A stretch of 64,000 nt of DNA from Silene latifolia. Its lineage: Eukaryota > Streptophyta > Magnoliopsida > Caryophyllales > Caryophyllaceae. How positions within the stretch are numbered: the stretch's first letter is position 1; every line of letters begins with the position of its first letter. Where the stretch lies: positions 454,101,311 through 454,165,310 of the forward strand of contig NC_133538.1 of NCBI RefSeq assembly GCF_048544455.1. Reading direction: 5' to 3'. Made by a program: the position numbers and the translations under genes. The notes below the pieces were generated by a model, which had not been told where the DNA came from, did no database searches, and saw nothing but the letters and a program-made list of their open reading frames with translations. Positions 11,967 through 21,745 of the stretch are shown piece after piece.

Positions 11967-12862
11967 ATGGCAACACCAACTCCTAATGCTACACCACTCG
12001 CTACTTCATCTTGGCTCCGATCCTTTATGGATCGATGTAAACTTGAAAAGAATGGGTCAAATTTCTCCGAGTGGGATGCCCAACTCAAATTAGCTGCCGA
12101 GGGTGACGACAAGCTTCGTTACCTTACCGAGGCCTCTCCACCCGAACCCTCCGCTAGGTCCACCGCGGCCACTAGGGAAGCCTATGAGGCTTACCAAAAG
12201 GAGTCCGCCGCAATGAAAAATGTATTGATATTTGCAATGGAGGCGGAACTCCAAAGGAGAGCCTTCAAAATGGGCAATGCTAATGAGATTTACTCCAAAC
12301 TTGTGACCATGTTTTCACAAACTCCGCGGATCGTCCAATATGAGGCGGCGCGGCATTCTTTGATCTCGACTTCAAAGAGGGCCAAAAGGTTAGCCCTCAT
12401 GTGCTCAAACTCATGGAGCTTGTCGAGACCTTGAAAATTCAAAAGGTTGAAATCCCCAAAGAACTCATCGTAGATAGGATTCTACACTCCTTGTCTAAAG
12501 TCAAGGCATATGTGCAATTCCGGGTGAATTTCAACATGCAAGACAAGGATGTGTCTCTTGAGGAGTTGCACAAGTTACTTGTGCAAGCCGAGAGGGACAT
12601 GGGGTTAAATGTGAACCCTCCCAAGGATGTGCTTAACATAAGCACAAAGAGTAAGGGGAAGTTCAACAAGAATGGGAGAAAGGGCAAGAAGCAAGCTCCC
12701 ACATTCACCAAAGCTAAGTCTTGTGAAGCTAGCACATCCAAAGTCAAGAAGGGTCCTCTTGACAAATGCCATTATTTTAACGGCATGGGTCATTGGAAAA
12801 GGAATTGTTCCAAATACCTTGGTGATATCAAAGCTGGAAAGATCACTCCAGTAGGTAAATGA
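11967..12862 (+). pseudogene. Copia gag with one frameshift and a damaged zinc knuckle
   Basis: Starts ATG at 11967 (MATPTPNATPLATSSW). The first frame ends at 12434; the correct frame resumes upstream of 12401 and ends at 12862. The switch lies near 12356-12362 in a TTCTTTG run and fits loss of one base. The N-terminal region resembles the Copia gag (UBN2-like) family, with an Asn-Phe-Ser-Glu-Trp motif typical of the substrate-like fold. The C-terminal CCHC knuckle (12767-12808) has Cys, His and Cys in place, but the second Cys is Phe (TTT at 12776-12778). Basic residues flank the knuckle. Length, about 300 residues, is normal for Copia gag. Both faults would weaken RNA binding and particle formation, so this copy may be moved only with gag from another source. 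Confidence 0.9.
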
Positions 12863-15285
12863 CTAACCTTCTTTTATGTTTCTAAATTCAACTATGGTAT
12901 TATGATGCAAAGTTGTGATAATGTATCTCCCTTTTTATTGTAAATAGGGCCTCCACCAAGCAAAGACAAGGGAAAAGAAAAACAAGCATGAGAAACCATG
13001 GAGAAGCTAAGAATAGCTTTTATGGAGCTTTGTTTTTCATTGTCTTATTTTAAGTTATGTTTTGGATTCTAGAACTTTGAGTTTCCGTGTTCGACATGGA
13101 AAAGTATTTTGGATAATGAGTTGTATTTTGGATGATAGTGACTTGGTTTGCAACCCAAGTCACCCGTTTATCATTTATCCTTTTAATGTTCTAAAATTCA
13201 TCTTTAAATGCTTGCGTTTTGAAACATAAGATCATTCACTTAAAGGTGATCTAATAGACAATTATAATGACGGGTTTCATTATATGTCCACATGCTTAAG
13301 GCTTGTGTATGATCATTTATGAAGTGATTTTGAGTCTATGAACTCTCTTAAAGGTATGTCAATCACCAAGTACACACATGAAATCAATTACTATTAGTCT
13401 GTCTATGAGATAGTTCTCCTTATACTTCAACATCATTGATTAGTGTCTCATATGCTATCTTTGAATATATAGTGTATTTATTCTAAAGATAGAGTGGGAG
13501 AAAAATGAGGACACAACACACAAGGCAAGATAAAATTGTGTACTTGTGTAAATGTAGATCTACACAAGAGAAAATGATTTGAATAAAGGTATATCTATTT
13601 ACATAGTATACCAAATAGATGAGATCTATGGTCTCAAGTTAGTTCTATATAACTAATGAGACCAAGTGTAGTAATCATAAGAGTAAATTCTCAAAATAAC
13701 TACACGAGGAGACCAAAAGAAGTTTTGGATAAAAATGACTAATGTAAAGTCTTAACAAGTTTTGACTAAGTTCTATATGATAAATTTTGACCAAATAGTT
13801 TCAATCATGAGTTTTACTTAAGAGCCTAAATGAATCAAAGTAACATACTAGTTATGATCAAGATTAAGTTGCAAAGATTGATATTCCGATATCTTCAATA
13901 GCCAACGTTTTAACCACGCAAATGTCATTGCTTAACCTCGCTATGAAATGGTTAAATCTCCTTCCAAAAGGGTATTTGCGAGGGACGTATTCTAGATATT
14001 GTTTATATTTGAATAATGACATTACTACACATCATTATGACATGAGTGTGTTAGAGATTTAAAAATCTCTTTCCGTAAGGTTGAGATGAGACCACTTCAA
14101 AATAGGCTTTTTGAAAGGATATGATGGGAACATATATGGTTTTATCCTAGTAACTTGGCAAAGCAATTTATATTTATATCTTTGACAAATTTCGATTGAG
14201 AAGTCAATTTTGAAATATGTTGAATTGAGTGGGAGTTAGGAAATTCTCATGTGAAGACATGGAATTTAGTGGGAGTTATCATCCTTGAATGTATAAAACT
14301 CATTACTCATTAAAGAATGACGAGCTAATGCCTTCTTTCATAAAGAAGCGTTTGAGTTTTCAATTCTGGATGAAAATGGACAATGATGAATCCAATTGCA
14401 TCAGGAATGTTGGATTAGTATTAAGAGATACACATCATATCAACATATACATAGGTTATTCATATGAATGAAAATGGGATTACCATTAGCAGTCATGGTA
14501 GTTCATTGAACCTGAGAACGGTTGATCTCATGATTATTAGTAACTAATGTTTCCGCCATTAGAATGATCATGTACGTGTCCAATTTTGAATCATATGCAT
14601 AAGAGCATGATGATTGGTTGGTGAGCCATAAAAGAAACGTCATGAATTCTCGAGTAGAATCCGATGAGCGATTTCGGTGTTTGACGGAATACTCGATTAT
14701 GTGACAATAGGTTGCACATATATATGAAATCCGAACACAGGTAAGGATATATGAGAATCCTAAAACTTTCGAGCTAGAAAGAGAAATGAGAAGCTTTGGA
14801 AAGATGCTTGGTTGAATAAGAAGTTATTCAAAAACAATCTTTCCTAGTAAAGCTAGGACTTGTGAGAAGTGCTAAGCTGAATAATCTTGTAAATTGTTAC
14901 AAGATTCTACAAAACATATACCTAGTGCATTGTGTGTGGATGGAACACTTGATCAGTATAAGTTGTATTATTCATCGCAAATTCGTTCGTTATGAGATGA
15001 GCGATAAGAAAGTTCTTTCAAGTTAAAGAACCAAAACCAAGGTCGAGAACCTTGATGTGTACTTGGTAAGATTCATGCTATGAGAGAAAACATGAATGTA
15101 AAGGAAAATGCAAGTGTAAGAAGTTTGAACACATGGACACATGGGATGTTAAACTTCTATTGCAATCAATAAGTGTTTATACTTATGATAAACATCACAA
15201 GGTTGTAATATGATATTGACTACCCGAGTGTGATGTCGACACTTGTCGTTTGAGTTATTATTAACTCACTTTGAACATTGTTATA
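12863..15285 (+). mobile_element. Non-coding stretch in place of pol
   Basis: 2.4 kb, AT-rich, in the position where protease, integrase, RT and RNase H would stand. The longest ORF is 60 codons and shows no pol motif. I find no YVDD-like, integrase or RNase H trace, so this is either an old replacement or decay beyond recognition. A purine-rich motif agtgggag recurs (near 13493, 14227 and 14269), echoing the polypurine tract. Confidence 0.7.
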
Positions 15286-15962
15286 TCCAAACGGGTTGTA
15301 GAGACAATTGAACCCCGTTAAAGTGAACATGGATTAACATTGTTTTTGCCCATAGTTACTTATATGAGGTGACGTCTCGAAGTGACTAGAGTGTGAGGCG
15401 ATTGATGGCAAGTTCAAGTGCCATACGGTCATGTGAGATGACTAGTCGATCACATAGGCAGATTGTTAGGAACATTTTGTCGGGCCTAATGACCGCTTAT
15501 AGAGTTACGCAAATTTATATAGCCTGGTCGTGGCGAGAGCTACTATAGTATTCAAATGAGTCGATTCTTTTGACTAAAGACTATTCACCTAAGATGGCAC
15601 AGTTTGATTAACTTTGATTTGTGTTACTACGACCTTCGTAAATGGGGTCAAATGGGCATATTTTGGGTTATGATGGTCTGGCTAGCAAGGAATGAGTGCG
15701 ATAGGAATTGTCCACCCCTAGTCGTGGTTATAACAATATCTCGGGGCCACTCTCGAGGAGTAATGAACTCGAAATGCGTGGCCACGCTCGGAAGGTATCC
15801 AGAGTGGATAAATCCGGTCAATCAGTTATTCTCCGGATCGAGGAAACCACTCTTGATATGATCACTTGCAAGTACGACCTGAAAGACACCTTGCATTGAG
15901 TGGGAGATAGTAATAGGACAAGAGAATTGGTGACGCACACTTGTCGAGGACAAGTGGGAGAT
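15286..15962 (+). mobile_element. 3' internal region and polypurine tract of gag-only Copia element
   Basis: Closely similar to 1459-2143, including the final acaagtgggagat. This shared block, together with the LTRs, contains the cis sequences needed by a partner's enzymes. Confidence 0.85.
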
Positions 15963-17233
15963 TGTTGGAATATGTGTCCTCCGACAATAATGCGATCACG
16001 ACTGTTGATCATGATGATCACATGTTTAAGTCTCATTAAAATGAATACAATTGGGAAGTAATTTTGTTATCATCAACTGGTCAACATATATCGGTAATGA
16101 TTGGTGACTAGAGTTTGACATTCTTTGTCGTGTGATTGGTGATCAGTTGACCCCCTAGGTCATACCTAAAGGGCAACACTCTTAATTGATTATTTAATTA
16201 ATTGTATAATGTTACGAGTTAATTAAATTACTTGAAAATTGACGGACGATTTTGGAAGTAAAATTTACGTATCATATTGAAATGTGATTAAATAAGATAC
16301 GGTCTGAGTAATTGAATTGTATCATTACTCGGATGAAATAATTGTTTAATGTAACAATTAAATTGAATGAATTATTATAAATACAATCAGTTGTGATTTA
16401 TAAATTGGTAAAATTTTTGGCATAAGTAATTATGAAATTACTAAGTCAATTTTTGTATGTGACGTATTTTTATTAATACGTTGATTTTTGATATGATAAA
16501 AATTACATAACAAATATATGTGACATGTGACATGTGACATATAGACAATTGACAAAAATAATATGGACTCTATATTATCCATTGTGCCGAAATAAAAGGT
16601 TAGTGGAAGCTAATATTGTGTTTGTTTAATTATTATAAGAACACAATGATTACCTACATTCCTAGCCATGCAACCCTAATATTCTTGTGAAGACAAAGGT
16701 GTTCATGCATTGGCTCCCCAAAAACTCCTCCTCTTACCCGGTTTTGAGAAGGCAAAAGCCATCATGGCTTTTGTTTTATTTTTACCTAATAATATACAAA
16801 ATGTTGTATATCATTATTCATGCTATTCTATCATCAAATATAGAGATTTCTAGTGAGATAAAATCCTCTCTTCTTCTCTCTTAAAAACCGAAACAAATAA
16901 GTGTTTTATAAAAGTTTTGGTTCAATTTTCTACCTTTGATTAATATTATAACTAGTATTTGTAATATTAATTATATTAAGAGGAGCCTTGGGTATAATAC
17001 ATAGGGAGAGATCTTACACTTAGATCTTTATTCTTCCATTGGAAAAGCTCAAGAACAAGAAGAGAAAGGTGATCTCTCTTGTGCCCTAATAGCCGAAATT
17101 TACAATGTAAGGACATGATTTCTCCTCTATTTATATTATTGTTTGCATGCATAAGATCCGTTTTAATTTTATGACAAATTAGTTTTGACATATTTGAGTA
17201 TGTTAACATGTATATGAATCTACATTTCCTTCA
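15963..17233 (+). mobile_element. 3' LTR of gag-only Copia element
   Basis: 1271 bp, same ends as the 5' LTR. TATAAATA at 16376-16383. Differences from the 5' LTR cluster at about 16069-16154, with only a few scattered changes elsewhere. Confidence 0.95.
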
Positions 17234-17238
17234 ATTAC
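17234..17238. repeat. TSD of gag-only Copia element, right
   Basis: ATTAC, matching 8424-8428. Confidence 0.93.
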
Positions 17239-18781
17239 AACAAGCTATAGGCCTAAAATCAGCAACAGTTTCAGGTCTAGCTTTCTTTTGGATCAAAGTT
17301 AACACAGTAGAGTTAACCTGCTTAAGTAATTTACCAGTCACAAACACCTCCTTAACAGCTTGGCAAATATCAGAACCTATCACATCATAAGAGTCCCTAA
17401 ATAATTGGCTGGTAAACCCATCTGGTCCTGGAGATTTGTTAGCAGGAATAGAAAATAACGCTTCCTTTATTTCCGCATTAGTCACTGGTTGCAATAACTG
17501 GCTCCTATGCTCATCATTCAAAACTTTTCCCCTTCTGATCATAGAGTAATGAACTTTTGTAACAGCTTTACTAGATCCCAAAAGGTGTTTATATTATTCC
17601 AGAAAAGCTGTCTCTATTCCCTTAGGATCCTGATGAAGCACACCATGCCTATCCTTGATCATAACAACTTTATTCACCATTCTCCTACTTCGAATAGCAC
17701 TATGAAAAACCTGAGAGTTAGAGTCCCCATCCTCTATCCAACTAGTCTTAGCTTTCTGACTAAGAAAATCAATCCTAGGACTATCCAGCTCCTGGTAAGT
17801 ATGACTGGCCTGCCTCTCCTGCTGCAGAAGATTTCTATTCATGATATCACCCTGTAGCTGAATCTGAAGCTGTTCAAGATTAACCTTAGCTATTCTAGCA
17901 GCAGCCTCAACATTAGCAAAGGCATCATTATTTAACCTCCTCAAATCATGTTTCAGCATTTTCATTTTCCTGACAATCTGAAACATCTTAATCCCCTTAA
18001 TATGCTGCTGCCAAACACTCTCAACAATAGCCAAAAAATTGTCACCTCTCCCCCACATATTAAAGTATTTGAAACTGCCTCTTCTCCTTACATCAGCTCT
18101 CCAAAGTTCCATAACGCAAGGATTATGATCAAAAAGCCCCTCAGGGAGAAAGTTAGTGGTACACTCAGGAAACATAGTCAACCAATCCATATTAACCAAA
18201 ACCCTATCAATTCTACTAAACCTCCTTCCATCCCCATCTTGCTTGTTACTCCAAGTAAAGAAGGAATAATGAGCAGGGATATCAGCAATCTCACACTGTT
18301 CAATACACTCCAGGAATTTCCTAATCTCAGTTTCAGTAACAGCAGACCCAATCCTCTCATCATACCTCAAAACATTATTGAAGTCTCCACAAACAACCCA
18401 AGGACCCTGAACATAGTGGTGCATATCAATAAGAGAAGCCGATAATGGGTCTCTCTCACTGAGTCTGTTATATCCATAGACAAAAGACATCCACCAAGAT
18501 AGACCATTAGGCAAATAGATCACTTTACAGTGAATCACCTGGGGTTCACAGCTAATCACCTCCAGATGAAACAATGCAGCATCCCACATAACCCACACTC
18601 TACCTCCTTCACATACACTATTATTAGTAACCAAGGACCATTGACTACCTAAACCATTATGAACTTTATTAATGGAATTATTACTTACTCTAGTTTCCGT
18701 TAGGCCAACTAAACCAATATTATTATTCTGCAGATACCACCTTATATCTCTCTGCTTATTAGGGCTATTACGTCTATTACG
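17239..18781 (-). pseudogene. LINE ORF2, N-terminal part: endonuclease and start of RT
   Basis: Read leftwards from 18781. The first codons already lie inside the endonuclease (QNNNIGLVGLTETR, with the catalytic Glu in TETR). They are followed by GDFNN near 18380, RIDRVLVN and the catalytic DHNPC, all of the Exo_endo_phos family. The very first endonuclease motif is lost to 5' truncation. The RT start follows: ANKSPGPDG and DFRPIACC, which runs straight into the sequence left of 8428 once the Copia insertion is ignored. A TAA at 17594-17596 interrupts the same frame between endonuclease and RT. No frameshift is needed across 1.5 kb, so decay is light. Confidence 0.92.
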
Positions 18782-18796
18782 TCTATAGTCTTCTAA
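18782..18796. repeat. LINE target-site duplication, right copy
   Basis: GTCTATAGTCTTCTA, identical to 6483-6497. Confidence 0.93.
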
Positions 18797-18905
18797 TCTA
18801 TGCTAAAAATGTCTAAATTCTAATTGTCCTAATTAAAAGCAATAAACAAATCCAAAAGAAATTAAAAATTATTTATACAATTTGTTAGACGGGGCATTTC
18901 CCCGC
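18797..18905 (-). mobile_element. Athila element 1, sequence after protease
   Basis: AT-rich DNA between the protease stop and the LINE. It continues at 6482 on the other side of the LINE. It is non-coding, where RT would normally begin. Confidence 0.6.
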
Positions 18906-20068
18906 TCACTTCTCAAAGCAATTCAATAGCCCATCGGAGGGCTTCTGACTGGAGGACATCACCTCAGCAATATTAATCGCCCTCTTCAATTTCCATGAGC
19001 TTGAACTTGAATCGTTAGGAGGATAATAGTTGACGTCCACATATGCACGAACTTTTCTCGTCCTTACTCCGTTCTCACCAGCTTTAACATCATCGCCCCC
19101 ACTTTGACTGACATTAATCGCACAATAACCATTGACAGCTCCTTCATTATTTTCATCTGTACCTGCAGCAAGGAAAACAGACGAACTTTCCTCCTTTTTC
19201 CTCTCAATCTGAGGCGGAGGGGTCACGATAGCAGCACAATATTCCAAATTTTCATTTGGAGTGTCAATAAGAGGGTCAGTAGAAGAGAGGGCATTACAAG
19301 GCTGAGCTTGTATGGGAGCCCTTCGAGACTTAGACTGATGGAATATCAATTCCTCGTCCCCAACCTGAAAAGTCAATGCCTTGCCCCCGACGTCTATCAC
19401 TGCACGGGCATTAAATAAAAATGGTCTCCCTAAAATGATAGGGGTATGTGTGTCCTCGGGGATGTCAAGTACAATGAAGTCAACGGAAATAAATAATCTC
19501 CCGATCTTAACAGGTATGTCTTCTATGACACCGAACGGCCGTGATATACTACGGTCGGCCATCTGAACAGTCATATTTGTGCAATTAAACTTGGTCAAAC
19601 CAAGTTTCTTAGTAAGAGACAGCGGTAAGACACTCACGCTAGCGCCAAGATCATATAACGCGTTATCAATCAAGTGGGTACCAAAGTGACACAGAATCGA
19701 AAAACTACCCGGGTCTGACTGTTTGGGAGGTAACTTAATCTGAACTAGGGCCGTCCCTACCTCGGTCGAAGCTACCGTCTCATGATCGTTAATGTGCCTC
19801 TTACGTGATAAAATTTCTTTCATAAATTTAAGGTAAGAGGGTACCTGTGTCAGCAATTCGGGGAATGGCACAGTGACTTGCAAGCTTTCAGCAGATCGGC
19901 AAATTTGCCGAATTGTTGATTAGCCTTAGTACTCTGGAAACGCCTCGGGAAGGGCACCGTGATGGGTATCTCGAGCCCTTTGTTCCTCTCTTCCAACGTA
20001 TCAGCCGAATCAAGCTCTAAATCCTTTGAACGAGACTTCTTTATTCTCGAACGAGGTCTTTCAGGCAA
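18906..20068 (-). pseudogene. Athila gag linker and aspartic protease
   Basis: Two overlapping frames. 20068-19850 is a basic linker (RSRIKKSRSK, then VPFPRRFQ). 19883-18906 holds the retropepsin-like protease: DLGAS active site at about residues 78-82 of that frame (NALYDLGASVSVLP), then GVIEDIPVKIG and the second conserved block ILGRPFLFNARAVID. DLGAS in place of DTG is usual for Athila proteases. A frameshift lies near 19850-19890. About 130 residues after the protease are unlike RT, and the ORF then stops at 18906. In complete relatives the pol domains would follow directly. Role: maturation of the gag-pol polyprotein in the particle. Confidence 0.88.
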
Positions 20069-20074
20069 TGTCTC

Positions 20075-20085
20075 ACTCGATCGAG
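20075..20085 (-). repeat. End of array A3, separated by the solo LTR
   Basis: One palindrome with CGATCGA at 20078. Without the solo LTR it stands 22 bp from the next copy at 21531, in phase with the rest of array A3. Confidence 0.85.
20081..20085. repeat. TSD of solo LTR, left
   Basis: TCGAG, matching 21512-21516. It forms half of a palindrome of array A3. Confidence 0.88.
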
Positions 20086-20115
20086 TGTAATACTACGGTT
20101 TTGTGAGTCTCTGGG

Positions 20116-20264
20116 TACTCTATCGAGTGGGGCTTACTCTGTCGAGTAAGCATGTTTTGGTTTACGAATCAGTGTTCTGCCTGTAGGGTACTCGATCGAG
20201 TAGCCTTGGTACTCGATCGAGTAAGTGGCACTCGATCGAGTATGTTAGTTACTCGATTGAGTAA
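20116..20264 (+). repeat. Palindrome array A2 (6 copies) in U3 of the solo LTR
   Basis: Core heptamers start at 20120, 20139, 20193, 20214, 20233 and 20254; spacings 19, 54, 21, 19 and 21. It ends about 86 bp upstream of the TATA-like box. Flanking bases are mostly T/A (TACTCGATCGAGTA). Confidence 0.9.
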
Positions 20265-20349
20265 GTCAGTTAACGGGTTATATCTCAACGGGTTTTGTTA
20301 ATAATGTGAATTAGTATTTATATTACGCCGTCATCTTTCATACACTTTT

Positions 20350-20355
20350 TATAAA
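20350..20355 (+). promoter_or_regulatory. TATA-like box of the solo LTR
   Basis: TATAAA downstream of array A2; position and orientation fit an LTR promoter. Confidence 0.5.
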
Positions 20356-21511
20356 CCTAATACACTCAAAAGAGATTGCAAACTACGTTGTACTTCCTAT
20401 TTGCATTATTGGCAAATCCCGGAGCTAGAGAGGTCGGATTTCATCGTTCTTTGTATCATTGTGATCCTTGCGTCAAGGGTAAGTCCTACGTACCATTTTT
20501 ATAGCATTTGGTTAAGGTTGTTTAAACCCTAATTTTGGGATTGGGGGTTTTCTATGTTTATGTTGATGTGGTAGTGATTGTATGATTATGTGTATAGGAG
20601 GAGGGTTCGTAGAGGAAAGGTTTTGAGATAGCTGCTAGATCGTCCGCTGTTTGTGTTGCATTCCAGGTAAGGTTTCCCTACTCAGTATTACTTACATGAT
20701 TGTGTGGTGATTGTTATTGTTATTGAGTAATTATCGTACTGGAATTGGTTGTCGGTAATTGTTGGTGTTGTGACGGTTGTTGTTTATTGTCGTTGACTGT
20801 TGTTGTATCTATCTGTGTTCTTCGAGTTGCGTCCCTGGCTGAGTGGAGTCACTTGCGGGAGTGGCTTCACGCCCTTGATTCGCCTCCTATGGAACCCGCC
20901 ACAGGAGGGATGTGCACATTAAGGAACATGGGTTTATCGCTCGATGAGATGAGCGGGGCTTAGGTGGGAACGGCTGCGGTCCCCCTCTGGCGGTGTGGAA
21001 TACCTGTTGCGATGGGTACTCTGGCAGGGCTACACACTTTAGTGTGTAGTCAGTTGTGTGGAGATTGATGATGGAGACTGGGGATTAATGTGTTGATTGA
21101 GCTGCTTGGTATTTGCTTCATGTTGGTTTGTATTGTGTAATTAGTACTGACCCCGTTTAAATGTTTTAAAAACTGTGGTGATCCATTCGGGGGTGGTAAG
21201 CAGTTATTGAGCAGGTATGATATGACGTGTATGGGATAGCTGAGATGAGTCATCACGTGGCAGTTAAAAGTCTTCCGCTGTGTCAGACGATATTTTATAG
21301 CTCTGCTAGATTTAGCAGTAGGCCGTCTGAGAATCTTGTATTTCAGTTTAAGAGTTCTGGTTTTGATCATGTAATCCCTTTAAACTATATTGTTATTTAA
21401 ATTATGTTTCTTCATTTTCATTTGATTATCATTGCCTCGGGTAACCAAGATGGTGACGTTCTTATACCTTAAGTGGTCCTGGTAAGGCACTTGGAGTATG
21501 GGGGTGTCACA

Positions 21512-21516
21512 TCGAG
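21512..21516. repeat. TSD of solo LTR, right
   Basis: TCGAG, matching 20081-20085. Confidence 0.88.
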
Positions 21517-21745
21517 CACTAGCAGGCTCTCGATCAAGGTCTTCTTTGTCAGCAGCACTCGATCGAGCAAAAATATCACTCGATCGAGTCGAATCTTCAC
21601 TAAAATCATTCGATCGAGCAGTTTTATTTACTCGATCGAGCTCTTATTTTTCCTGTTCACTCGATCGAGCAGAAATTCCACTCGATCGAGTCATTTCTTC
21701 AGCATTTTTTCTCGATCGACCCCCAGAAATTAGTCGATCGAGTAC
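21517..21745 (-). repeat. Palindrome array A3 in the Athila gag linker (9 copies plus one beyond the LTR)
   Basis: Core heptamers start at 21531, 21560, 21581, 21611, 21633, 21662, 21683, 21713 and 21735. Spacings are 29, 21, 30, 22, 29, 21, 30 and 22. With the copy at 20078, which sits 22 bp before 21531 once the solo LTR is removed, this is ten palindromes in five dimers of 51 bp. Because 51 is a multiple of three, the array is read as a degenerate 17-residue repeat with LDR and TRSS/ARSS peptides. Confidence 0.93.

Larger units (their letters stand above)
8429..17233 (+). mobile_element. Complete gag-only Copia retrotransposon (8805 bp), non-autonomous
   Basis: Two 1271-bp LTRs, matching 5-bp TSDs, a PBS-like sequence, a long leader, a gag gene, a 2.4 kb stretch with no recognisable pol, and a 3' region plus polypurine tract shared with the Copia element at 1-3409. 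It lies within the RT of a LINE. The plan is that of TR-GAG elements known in plants: terminal repeats with gag but no pol. Enzymes would have to come from a partner such as the family at 1-3409. Confidence 0.93.
6498..18781 (-). mobile_element. L1-type LINE, 5' truncated, split by a Copia element
   Basis: Minus-strand LINE with endonuclease, RT and zf-RVT domains in order, a short poly(A) tail at the left end and a 15-bp TSD. Without the Copia insertion (8429-17233 plus one TSD copy) it is about 3.5 kb. The 5' truncation falls inside the endonuclease domain: coding sequence runs up to the TSD and ORF1 is absent. Truncation of this sort is the usual outcome of target-primed reverse transcription. 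Confidence 0.92.
20086..21511 (+). mobile_element. Solo LTR, chromovirus-like (1426 bp)
   Basis: Begins TGTAATACTACGG, ends GGGGGTGTCACA, and is flanked by 5-bp TSDs. The stretch 20840-21000 is clearly similar, in reverse complement, to 44760-44930 of the LTR at 44323-45648, so they are one family. No internal DNA remains, so it arose by LTR-LTR recombination. It contains palindrome array A2 and a TATA-like TATAAA at 20350-20355. The family assignment (Tekay/Del-like chromovirus) is from the LTR start and the PPT context of the related copy; no coding domain is present to confirm it. Confidence 0.88.

Noticed and set aside
12863..15285. Decayed pol in the gag-only Copia element
   Set aside because: I looked for RT, RNase H and integrase motifs in the frames available and found none; an alignment-based search could still find traces.
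20745..20963. 72-codon ORF in the solo LTR
   Set aside because: It lies in the LTR leader; the related LTR at 44323-45648 does not keep it open.
21517..21745. Palindrome arrays as CRISPR
   Set aside because: Repeat units are 12 bp with alternating 21/30 steps, lie within retrotransposons of a plant genome, and have no cas genes.
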